From assembly GCA_002392655.1 (NCBI GenBank), contig DGHK01000053.1, positions 1 through 34,702 on the forward strand: a stretch of DNA of 34,702 bases, read 5' to 3'. The number at the start of each line of letters is the position of its first letter. Positions within the stretch are counted from its first letter, which is position 1. Of this stretch, positions 1 to 7,372 are shown in pieces. Source of the stretch: Lachnospiraceae bacterium UBA3850 (GTDB taxonomy: Bacteria > Bacillota > Clostridia > Lachnospirales > Lachnospiraceae). The notes under the pieces were generated by a model. That model saw only the letters and a program-made list of their open reading frames with translations. It was not told the origin of the DNA and searched no databases. Made by a program: the position numbers and the translations under genes.

Positions 1-257
1 GCGTAGTTCTGGAATACCATCGCAATATCTCTGTCCTTTGGCTCAACATCGTTACAAAGCTTGTCCCCGATCCAGAGCTCACCAGAACTGATATCCTCAA
101 GTCCGGCTATCATTCTCAGAGTTGTAGACTTACCACATCCTGAAGGACCAACGAAGATAACGAACTCTTTATCCTCGATATCAAGATTGAAGTCCTTAAC
201 AGCATTGAAGCCATTTGGGTAAATCTTGTAGATGTTTTTAAGTTGTAATCCTGCCAT
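1..257 (-). CDS. ABC transporter ATP-binding protein, sugar-type (MsmK/UgpC-like), partial
   Basis: Only the first 85 codons are present; the gene runs off the left edge. The reading starts [16 protein letters not shown] and holds a perfect Walker A (GPSGCGKST, about residues 38-46) followed by the Q-loop region (MVFQNYA) at the edge. The spacing and wording ([29 protein letters not shown]) are typical of the CUT1 sugar-importer ATPases MsmK/UgpC/MalK, which power uptake of oligosaccharides or glycerol-3-phosphate from the cytoplasmic face of the membrane. The start ATG (257-255) is supported by a strong TAGGAGG site 8 bases upstream. The C-terminal regulatory domain that separates MsmK-like from other ATPases lies outside the window, so the substrate is unknown. 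No permease or binding protein lies beside it on this side, which fits a shared ATPase encoded alone. Confidence 0.9.
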   Translation of the reverse strand, partial: MAGLQLKNIYKIYPNGFNAVKDFNLDIEDKEFVIFVGPSGCGKSTTLRMIAGLEDISSGELWIGDKLCNDVEPKDRDIAMVFQNY

Positions 258-420
258 TTTAATATCCTCCTAAATAGCACATCGGCTTTTTTATTTCATA
301 AACAACCTTATACATAATATAACTATTTCAATCCTAAAACTATGTCTGTCTTGCATAAATATTCTTCAAAACTTTTGTTCATATTGCATATTGACGATTC
401 AATTATATATATTTTAAACA

Positions 421-450
421 AAAAAAGGCGACATAATATCGCCTTTTTTT
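421..450 (-). terminator. Rho-independent terminator downstream of the LytR_C protein gene
   Basis: The stem GGCGA/TCGCC has a 7-base loop and is flanked by A7 on one side and T7 on the other, so it can work in both directions. It lies 66 bases past the stop of the gene at 516-1094 and insulates the ABC ATPase gene from it. The rest of 258-515 holds no gene and no other structure I can support. Confidence 0.75.
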
Positions 451-515
451 ATTTTGTTTGTACGAGTTTTACCAAAATTATTACAAATATATTAACAAAA
501 ACCCTTTATTTGTCA

Positions 516-1094
516 CTAGTACACAACATCAGGTGTTCCAATTATAAGAAATGCCTCAACACCTTCGGTATTAACGGAACACTGCACTTCATTTGCAGGC
601 AAAGTCTCCATTTTAGCCTCCGGAAGGAACTCCTGAAGGGCAGTTCCGGTTCCCTCAGTAACTACCACAATCTTTGATATATCCAGGATTCCCTTGGTAT
701 AATCGCCCGCCTGAACATTTGTATAACCTGCCTCAACCAGCTTATCCTTCCATTTTCCGGCCACTCCCGGAACATCTGTCGCATTCAGGACAACTATCGA
801 AGCATCCTTCGACAGAGAACCATCATTTTTAGCCTCCTCACTGGCTGCTTCAGCATTTTCATATAGCAGTGCATCCGTGTTCGTAGCCTTATTCTCCAGC
901 AGCTCATCTGTCTGATTATCTTCAAAAGCTGAATTGTCCGCCTTCTTTTCCTTCTCTACGCTCTTATTAGCCATAGAAGCCTTTATTAGATATGCAGCCA
1001 TTGCCAGGATCACAAGACCCAGGATGATAACCGTAGCCTTTAGAAAAAAAGACAGGAACAGTCCTGCTGCACTTTGTTTATTATTCTGTGACAT
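516..1094 (-). CDS. Membrane-anchored LytR_C-domain protein
   Basis: A 192-residue protein with a short cytoplasmic N-terminus, one hydrophobic helix (about residues 12-38), a charged and Ala/Glu/Asn-rich linker (about 40-95) and a C-terminal LytR_C-type domain (about 97-192, starting IVVLNATDVPGVAGKWKDKL). In LytR-CpsA-Psr wall-polymer ligases this domain follows the catalytic domain. Here it stands alone behind a membrane anchor, as is common in Firmicutes, and the catalytic LCP domain is absent. It probably faces the cell wall, and a role in envelope assembly is an inference from the domain only. The start ATG is preceded by a GGGGGAGGA purine run. It is transcribed away from the SDR gene and is followed by a terminator. 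Confidence 0.75.
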   Translation of the reverse strand: MSQNNKQSAAGLFLSFFLKATVIILGLVILAMAAYLIKASMANKSVEKEKKADNSAFEDNQTDELLENKATNTDALLYENAEAASEEAKNDGSLSKDASIVVLNATDVPGVAGKWKDKLVEAGYTNVQAGDYTKGILDISKIVVVTEGTGTALQEFLPEAKMETLPANEVQCSVNTEGVEAFLIIGTPDVVY

Positions 1095-1254
1095 CTATGA
1101 TTCCTCCCCCACCTACAAGTTTAATCAACCTATAAAATGCACTATATTCATAACTGTTTTGAGTATCTATTCAACGCTTAAAAGTATATCAAAGGGCATT
1201 CTTAATTTCAATATAAAAGTACCACTTCAGACATATTTAGTTTACATAATTCGA

Positions 1255-1282
1255 TTGATATCAGTAGTAAATATGTTATACT
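1255..1282 (+). promoter_or_regulatory. Predicted sigma-70/A promoter for the SDR gene
   Basis: TTGATA (1255-1260), 16-bp spacer, TATACT (1277-1282). It lies 43 bases before the preferred SDR start and should also drive the CARF nuclease gene behind it. Confidence 0.6.
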
Positions 1283-1325
1283 TTTTAATATAAGTACTTC
1301 TTATTATATGAAAAGGGAGCAAAAC

Positions 1326-2054
1326 ATGCATATTCTGGTAACAGGTGCATCCCGCGGTGTCGGGCGGGCTATCGCAAAAGCCGCTGCCGCTTCGGGTATG
1401 TTCGATAAAATAACAATAAACTCCAGGAAGAACGAAACTGCTCTTCAGGAGACTATAAAACTTATTAAAAAAGAAAATGTGAGCGACGGTCTAAAACTGA
1501 ATCTAACCCTCGGTGATGTCAGCGATATATCCTATATTCATAAGTTGAGGGATGAATTCGGACCTGTAGATGTTCTTATTAATAACGCCGCTATATCCTA
1601 CACCGGCCTTATCATAGATATGACTCCGGAAAATTGGCAGGAATCAATCGGAACGAATCTTACTTCTATCTATAACACCTGTCATACATTTCTGCCTGAT
1701 ATGATACATAATCAGTCAGGGCATATAATAAATATCTCCTCTGTGTGGGGTGCGGTCGGTGCATCCTGTGAGGTAGCATACAGTGCGACCAAAGGGGCAG
1801 TAAATTCCTTTACTAAGGCTCTTGCCAAGGAAGTCGGTCCAAGCCATGTCCAGGTAAATGCTATCTCCTTAGGAATCATGGATACCGATATGAACTCGCA
1901 TCTGTCACCCGATGATATCGATTCAATCTGTGAGGATATTCCTATGGGACGTATGGGGACTCCCGAGGAGGCCGCAGAAGCAGTCATGAATATGCTACGC
2001 ATGCCTAAGTACTATACCGGAGATATCCTGACACTGGACGGTGGCTGGATCTGA
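1326..2054 (+). CDS. SDR-family oxidoreductase (FabG-like)
   Basis: A classical short-chain dehydrogenase/reductase of 242 residues from the preferred start. It shows the Rossmann cofactor motif TGASRGVGRA at the N-terminus, the NNAA structural motif, the catalytic Ser in NISS and the YSATK active-site Tyr/Lys pair, then the C-terminal GDILTLDGGW ending typical of FabG-type 3-oxoacyl-ACP reductases. It probably uses NAD(P)H in the cytoplasm, and the substrate cannot be told from sequence. An in-frame ATG lies at 1308, but AAAGGGAG sits between the two ATGs at the right distance for 1326, so 1326 is chosen. No other fatty-acid genes are nearby, so a role in fatty-acid synthesis is not implied. 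The next gene begins 60 bases downstream on the same strand and may be co-transcribed. Confidence 0.85.
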   Translation: MHILVTGASRGVGRAIAKAAAASGMFDKITINSRKNETALQETIKLIKKENVSDGLKLNLTLGDVSDISYIHKLRDEFGPVDVLINNAAISYTGLIIDMTPENWQESIGTNLTSIYNTCHTFLPDMIHNQSGHIINISSVWGAVGASCEVAYSATKGAVNSFTKALAKEVGPSHVQVNAISLGIMDTDMNSHLSPDDIDSICEDIPMGRMGTPEEAAEAVMNMLRMPKYYTGDILTLDGGWI

Positions 2055-2114
2055 CAGATATCAGCTTAGGTATACGAAGTAAACATTACTAAACAGAAGG
2101 TAGGGGATTACATT

Positions 2115-3344
2115 ATGGATAAGGTTTTTGTTGAATTTTTTTCTGACGAAGCACTTGAAAATGTTATGTGTCTTCTTCAATATCATCCGAAAAAGGTAAT
2201 ATATATGGGACATAAGTCCTCAATGATTACCAAAAAGATAAAGAGTCTTACAAACTTCGCCAAGCTCAAATCACCTGATACAGAGCTTGAATTCATAGAG
2301 GTTCCGCGAGACAGTCTGACGGATTGTATAGACGCCCTAAATAAAATAGCCGATGAAAACCCCGAAGCTTATTATGAGCTTACAGGCGGCGGAGAGATGA
2401 TACTCATCGCCTTCGGTTATGTCAGCGCTACCAGAAATTTAAAAACGATCCGTATCGATCCGTATACAGGACTTGAGCTAAGTATTCTCCCAGGAAGCGA
2501 GCCAACCCAACATCAAGATGCGATCAGTATAACGGTCAAGGAAAATATCATCCTACACGGCGGAAAACTGACGCAGCAGACCGGAAACTACTCCACCTGG
2601 AGCTTTACGGAAAGCTTCTATCAGGATATAAGAACTATCTGGGAGATTGCAAAAAACCTACGGCACAAGTGGAACCGTTACTGTGCAGTTATCGAAGACG
2701 TGATCAAGGCAAATCCATGTGACGAAAGCGGACTCTACATATTTCCCAAGTCAACACTCGGAGAATCAGCCACTCTGTTTTTTAAACTGAATAACAAGGG
2801 TATGCTAAAGGACTTCAGTACTGACGCCAAAAGGATACGTTTCAGATTCAAAAATGAACAGATAAAACATATAGTTACAAAAACAGGAAATATACTTGAG
2901 CTCCACGTTTATGAGGTTGCCTCCAGGAGGCGAGATATATTTAATGATGAAATAATCGGCGCTATGATAGACTGGAATGGTGATAAGACGCAGCAGGAAA
3001 AGCTCGACTTTGCATCTGATTACCAGAGATATATGAACGCAAGCTATGATACTATAAACGAAATCGACGTTATCCTCATGCAGTCCTGCGTACCAATCTT
3101 CATTTCTTGTAAAAGCGGAAAGGCTAGCAGCAACTCTCTGCATGAACTTCAGACTGTCACCAGCCGTTTTGGCGGAAAATACGCCAGAAAGGCTCTTGTC
3201 ATGGCTATGCCTTGCGATGAAACCTCCAGCGGAACCTCCTTCTTCAAACAGCGGGCAAAGGAGATGCACATCTGGGTTATAGACAATGTTTATTCCATGA
3301 CGGATGAAGAGCTTCTGAAGAAGCTGATTTTACTCCACAATTAA
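2115..3344 (+). CDS. CARF-domain nuclease of the DUF1887 (Card1/Can2-like) family
   Basis: A 409-residue protein. The N-terminal part (about 1-145) is CARF-like, with the conserved ligand-site string ELTGGGEMI around residues 88-96. The C-terminal part (about 245-409) has the restriction-endonuclease-like signature of DUF1887: GNILE (E262), then NEIDV (D318), then FISCKSGK (K333), a PD-(D/E)xK metal centre. Card1/Can2 family members are activated by cyclic oligoadenylate made by type III CRISPR Cas10 and then cut DNA or RNA. All the nuclease residues appear intact. The start ATG follows TAGGGG at 8 bases. No Cas gene, Cas10 or CRISPR array lies in this window, so it is either a distant effector or responds to another signal. 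The neighbouring SDR gene gives no functional hint. Confidence 0.85.
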   Translation: MDKVFVEFFSDEALENVMCLLQYHPKKVIYMGHKSSMITKKIKSLTNFAKLKSPDTELEFIEVPRDSLTDCIDALNKIADENPEAYYELTGGGEMILIAFGYVSATRNLKTIRIDPYTGLELSILPGSEPTQHQDAISITVKENIILHGGKLTQQTGNYSTWSFTESFYQDIRTIWEIAKNLRHKWNRYCAVIEDVIKANPCDESGLYIFPKSTLGESATLFFKLNNKGMLKDFSTDAKRIRFRFKNEQIKHIVTKTGNILELHVYEVASRRRDIFNDEIIGAMIDWNGDKTQQEKLDFASDYQRYMNASYDTINEIDVILMQSCVPIFISCKSGKASSNSLHELQTVTSRFGGKYARKALVMAMPCDETSSGTSFFKQRAKEMHIWVIDNVYSMTDEELLKKLILLHN

Positions 3345-3346
3345 TT

Positions 3347-3373
3347 AAAAGGATGCTTACGCATCCTTTTTTT
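3347..3373. terminator. Bidirectional terminator between convergent genes
   Basis: A perfect 10-bp stem, AAAAGGATGC / GCATCCTTTT, with a TTAC loop and T-runs on both strands. It serves the CARF nuclease gene (plus) and the dnaB operon (minus). The loop holds the dnaB stop codon (3359-3357) and the right-hand arm encodes the last dnaB residues. Confidence 0.85.
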
Positions 3374-4760
3374 GATCAGAGGCCGCTCCACCGGCGGCTT
3401 CTGCCGCTCTGTCCTTACGGTTCTCATAACTGATATTCGCAAACTTCGTATATTTACCAATCCACGCCAGTTCAACCGGACCGGTCGATCCATTACGCTG
3501 CTTAGCGATAATGATTTCAGCCACACCGGGCTTTTCTGATTCTTCTTTCTTATAGTATTCATCCCTGTAAATAAACATTACCACGTCGGCATCCTGTTCG
3601 ATAGCTCCGGACTCACGGAGATCCGCAAGCACAGGTTTATGATCAGGTCTTGAGTCAACCGCTCTGTTCAGCTGTGATAGAGCTATAACAGGGATATTAA
3701 GCTCTCTAGCCAGAGCCTTTAATGATCTGGAAACTTCGGATATGAATATTTGTCTGGACTCAACCTTGTGACTCGGACTCATCAACTGGAGATAATCGAT
3801 AATAACAAGTCCCAGACCCTCAGTCTGCTTCAGCTTCCTGCATTTGGTTCTCAGCTCAGCTATATTTATATCACTGTTATCATCTATAAACATAGGTGCT
3901 GCCGCCATATTATCTACTGAGCTTATAATCTTGCCCCAGTCTGAGTCAGATATATCTCCTGTTTTGAGACTCTTTGCTTCAACCATAGAATCTACAGCCA
4001 CAAGTCTCGTAACGAGCTGCTCCTTGCTCATCTCCAGAGAGAATATAGCAACCGGAATTTTCTCCTTTACAGCCACATGATGGGCAATATTAAGCACAAA
4101 TGCTGTCTTACCCATAGATGGTCTGGCTGCTACAAGCAGAAGCTCACCACCGTGAAGACCGGTCAGCATATTATCCAGGTCTGTAAATCCGGTCCTGAGT
4201 CCGTTGATTTTTCCCTTGTTTTTAGTTGCCGCCTCTATATCCTCAACAACACCAACTACAACTTTATTAATAGGAGTGAAGTCCTTTGAACCTGTTCTTC
4301 TCTGCATCAGGTCAAACACCTCAGACTCTGTTCGGGTCATGATTTCACTGACAGGTTCTGACCCCTCATAAGAAGCAGCCATAAGCTTGTCAGACAGCTT
4401 GATAAGCTTCCTTAAGTACGACTTATCCTTTACTATCTGCGCATGATTTGTTGCGAATGCCGCAGTAGATACATTTGAAAGAATCTCTCCCAAATATCCC
4501 AGTCCGCTTATCTCCTCGGGAGCACCCTTCTCTCTCAGCTTCTCGCCAAGCACTATCTCATCTACCGGCTTTCCTTCATTGTATAAGTCCACCATAGCGT
4601 CAAAAAGAAGACCATACTGAGTATTGTAAAAGTCTTCCTTTGTGATTATCGCGCTGACTTCTGATATAGCGTCCCTGTCAAGCATCATCGAACCGATAAC
4701 ACTTCTCTCGGCGTTGTTATCATGCGGCGGTATTCTTTTTACAGTATTATCGTCAGCCAT
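3357..4760 (-). CDS. dnaB: Replicative DNA helicase DnaB
   Basis: The hexameric helicase that unwinds DNA at the replication fork and recruits primase. Its 467 residues match the usual length. The N-terminal DnaB domain begins around residue 10 (PPHDNNAERSVIGSMMLD), and the RecA-like domain carries Walker A ARPSMGKT (about 212-219), Walker B in LVIIDYLQLM, and the late motif LRESGAIEQDADVVMF. No intein interrupts it. The C-terminus has an Ala/Lys-rich tail that ends inside the terminator hairpin. The start ATG follows AAGGAAA. It is the last gene of the valS-gdpP-rplI-dnaB operon, about 55 bases after rplI. Confidence 0.97.
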   Translation of the reverse strand: MADDNTVKRIPPHDNNAERSVIGSMMLDRDAISEVSAIITKEDFYNTQYGLLFDAMVDLYNEGKPVDEIVLGEKLREKGAPEEISGLGYLGEILSNVSTAAFATNHAQIVKDKSYLRKLIKLSDKLMAASYEGSEPVSEIMTRTESEVFDLMQRRTGSKDFTPINKVVVGVVEDIEAATKNKGKINGLRTGFTDLDNMLTGLHGGELLLVAARPSMGKTAFVLNIAHHVAVKEKIPVAIFSLEMSKEQLVTRLVAVDSMVEAKSLKTGDISDSDWGKIISSVDNMAAAPMFIDDNSDINIAELRTKCRKLKQTEGLGLVIIDYLQLMSPSHKVESRQIFISEVSRSLKALARELNIPVIALSQLNRAVDSRPDHKPVLADLRESGAIEQDADVVMFIYRDEYYKKEESEKPGVAEIIIAKQRNGSTGPVELAWIGKYTKFANISYENRKDRAAEAAGGAASDQKKDA

Positions 4761-4814
4761 TTTTTATTTCCTTATTATATGATTCAAGTCTGATTATTAT
4801 CGATATGAACAGTC

Positions 4815-5264
4815 TTACTTCTGTTCAACCACATCAAGAAGCACCTCTGCTGTTACCTGTGGATGAAGCTTTATACCTATGTTGTAGCCACCCAGTGCCT
4901 TAACAGCTTCCTTCATAACTATCTTCTTCTTGTCAACCTCTATTCCGAGCTGCTTCTTTATCTCCTCAGCAACCTCCTTCGAAGAAACAGAACCAAATGT
5001 TCTGCCACCCTCTCCGACCTTCATCTGAACAGTAACCTTCTTATCCTTAAGCTCATCAGCCAGCTTCTGTGCAGCTGCCAGATTCTCTGCAGCCACCTTC
5101 TCATCATTCTGATTCTTAAGCTTCAGATCATTTAAGTTCTTTGGTGTTGCCTCAACTCCCAGCTTCTTTGGAAGCACAAAGTTTCTAGCATATCCCTGAT
5201 TTACCTCAACTATCTCACCCTTTTTTCCAAGGGATTTTACATCCTGTGTAAGTATTATCTTCAT
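4815..5264 (-). CDS. rplI: 50S ribosomal protein bL9
   Basis: A 149-residue protein, the normal length for bL9. The N-terminal rRNA-binding domain reads [20 protein letters not shown] with the conserved [10 protein letters not shown] (about residues 24-33). A long charged connecting helix follows, then the C-terminal domain with the conserved GRTFGSV around residues 86-92. bL9 binds 23S rRNA near the L1 stalk and helps keep reading frame. A GGAGG site precedes the ATG. It sits between gdpP and dnaB, an arrangement widely conserved in Firmicutes. Confidence 0.97.
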   Translation of the reverse strand: MKIILTQDVKSLGKKGEIVEVNQGYARNFVLPKKLGVEATPKNLNDLKLKNQNDEKVAAENLAAAQKLADELKDKKVTVQMKVGEGGRTFGSVSSKEVAEEIKKQLGIEVDKKKIVMKEAVKALGGYNIGIKLHPQVTAEVLLDVVEQK

Positions 5265-5317
5265 TGTTTTCCTCCATGCAATAAGTCAAAGAGCGCAGTT
5301 TCCATTGACTTATTTTT

Positions 5318-7372
5318 TTATAATTCTCCGGACTCATGCATTTCCTTGATAACCTTCTTCAGTTCATCAAAGAATTCTTCCTTTTCAACCTTAAGCTGAA
5401 CTCCGGCTATATTCGCATGTCCGCCTCCTCCGAAGCGTTCCATGACTATTTGTACGTTTACATCACCTATAGATCTGGCCGACACATAAAGCACGCCCTC
5501 CGACTTCGTAACCACAAATGATGCTTTTATATTATCTACATTCAGGAGCTCATTTGCAACCTTTGCAACCGCAACCGTCGGAGCCTCCTTCGCCTGAGCA
5601 TCCTCATCTATATAAGACAGAGCGTAGCAGTCCATATAAACCTCAGCGTTATTGATTCCCTGCGCCCTCTCCTTCAGCTCATCCATAGAACTTCTGAACA
5701 TCTTTCTCACTCTCGTTACGTCTGCACCGCTCTTTCTCAGATAAGATGCAGCCTCAAATGTTCTGACACCCGTTTTTGTGAGGAAGTTATCAGTATCAAT
5801 CAGAATACCTGAATACATAGCATCAGCTTCCTGACTCTTCAACTTCGGAGTTTTAGACATATACTGATACATCTCAGCGATCATCTCACATGCAGATGAA
5901 GCAAACGGCTCTATGTAAGAAAGCATAGCTCCCTGTATAGCTTCGTTTGTCTGTCTGTGATGATCAAACACAACAACCGTCGGAACGAGACTTAGCAGCT
6001 CTTCACATTCTGTAAGACTGGGCCTGTTTACATCGCAGACTACAACAACTGTCTCTTTATCAGCAATTGAAACTGCCTCGTTACTTGTTATAAATACACC
6101 TTCATAAGCATCACCCAGCTTAAATGTATTCATCAGCGGTCTGATTGCCTCAGTTATCTCATTGATAACTATATACGCCTTCTTGCCCATAGTAGTGACA
6201 AGTCTGTAAATACCGATGGACGAACCCAGAGCATCAGCGTCCGGTCTCTTATGAGCCATAATAATGACCTTCTCCTTGCTGAGCAGAAGCTCCTCAAAGG
6301 CCTGTGCTTTAACTCTCGCCTTGACTCTTGTAGTCTTTTCGGTACCTGCACTACGTCCGCCATAATAGGTGACCTGATCACCAAGCTTTACTGCAGCCTG
6401 GTCTCCGCCTCTTCCCATAGCAAGGCCGATAGCATTTCTGGCATTATTATATGCATTGATATATCCATTTGTATCCATGTCAGAATCAGCACCTATACCG
6501 ATACTGAGTGTCATGGCGATTTCATTTCCTACATTTATGTTCTTAACATCATCAAGAATCGAGAACTTGTCATCTCTCAGTGTCTGCATATACTGCTGTT
6601 TAAATACAAAGAAGTACTTATCATTCTCTATATGCTTGACTATGGCATCGATATTGGAGAGATACATATTGATCTTTCTCTCTACCAGTGCTGTAAGGAT
6701 AGAATGCTTTACATCCTCCAGATTATCCATAACCTCATCATAATTATCCAAATAGAGAACACCTGCATAAAGCTTCTGATCATAAGCCATCTTCTCCAGC
6801 TGTTTCATCTCAGTCTCATCAAAGAGGTAGATAGCAAGAACTATATCATCCTCGCTGTATTCCTCCTCACGCTGATCAAAAACATTTGACAGATCAATTC
6901 TCTTGATTGCCGCTCTGTATATCCTGTCACCATATTCAATACTCAGATTCACCTCATCCTCAGTATCAATGATATCCGGTACTAGTTCAGGGAAATATAC
7001 ATCTATGGATCTTTTTATCCTTGACTCAGGATTCACGCCGACCGTTTCCTTAAACATCTTGTTAGCCCACATGATGTGACCCGATACATCCATAATTGCA
7101 TAAGGAATCTCAAGATCAGCAAGAAGCTCCTTCTGTATTTTTCCTTGTTCGAGGGAATAGTCCAGCACAACGGAATCCACCGATGGTATCATCCTCAGAT
7201 ACAGGATAATGGTAATGATTATATAAACTACCAGAACAGCAAGGCTGAATGTACCAACCTTGCTATCCAGACCGTTCAGATATATCGTTACACAGGTAAG
7301 GATGATTGCCAGTATAATAGGAATAAGTATTATATACTGGATCTTTCTCCTTAAATACTTCTCATTTTTCAT
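5318..7372 (-). CDS. gdpP: Cyclic-di-AMP phosphodiesterase GdpP (YybT family)
   Basis: A 684-residue membrane-bound phosphodiesterase that hydrolyses c-di-AMP to pApA and so affects potassium, osmotic and cell-wall homeostasis. Domains in order: two transmembrane helices (about 12-33 and 40-61), a PAS-like domain (about 85-165), a degenerate GGDEF domain (about 195-330, with RGGDQ near 321-325), then the DHH/DHHA1 catalytic part. Metal-binding motifs are present: HKRPDADALGSS (374-385), CDVNRP (446-451), DHH (470-472) and a C-terminal GGGGHANIAG. The start codon overlaps the valS stop by one base (TAATG), so translation is probably coupled. The ribosome site (GAGG, inside valS) is poorly spaced, which supports coupling. 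Confidence 0.95.
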   Translation of the reverse strand: MKNEKYLRRKIQYIILIPIILAIILTCVTIYLNGLDSKVGTFSLAVLVVYIIITIILYLRMIPSVDSVVLDYSLEQGKIQKELLADLEIPYAIMDVSGHIMWANKMFKETVGVNPESRIKRSIDVYFPELVPDIIDTEDEVNLSIEYGDRIYRAAIKRIDLSNVFDQREEEYSEDDIVLAIYLFDETEMKQLEKMAYDQKLYAGVLYLDNYDEVMDNLEDVKHSILTALVERKINMYLSNIDAIVKHIENDKYFFVFKQQYMQTLRDDKFSILDDVKNINVGNEIAMTLSIGIGADSDMDTNGYINAYNNARNAIGLAMGRGGDQAAVKLGDQVTYYGGRSAGTEKTTRVKARVKAQAFEELLLSKEKVIIMAHKRPDADALGSSIGIYRLVTTMGKKAYIVINEITEAIRPLMNTFKLGDAYEGVFITSNEAVSIADKETVVVVCDVNRPSLTECEELLSLVPTVVVFDHHRQTNEAIQGAMLSYIEPFASSACEMIAEMYQYMSKTPKLKSQEADAMYSGILIDTDNFLTKTGVRTFEAASYLRKSGADVTRVRKMFRSSMDELKERAQGINNAEVYMDCYALSYIDEDAQAKEAPTVAVAKVANELLNVDNIKASFVVTKSEGVLYVSARSIGDVNVQIVMERFGGGGHANIAGVQLKVEKEEFFDELKKVIKEMHESGEL

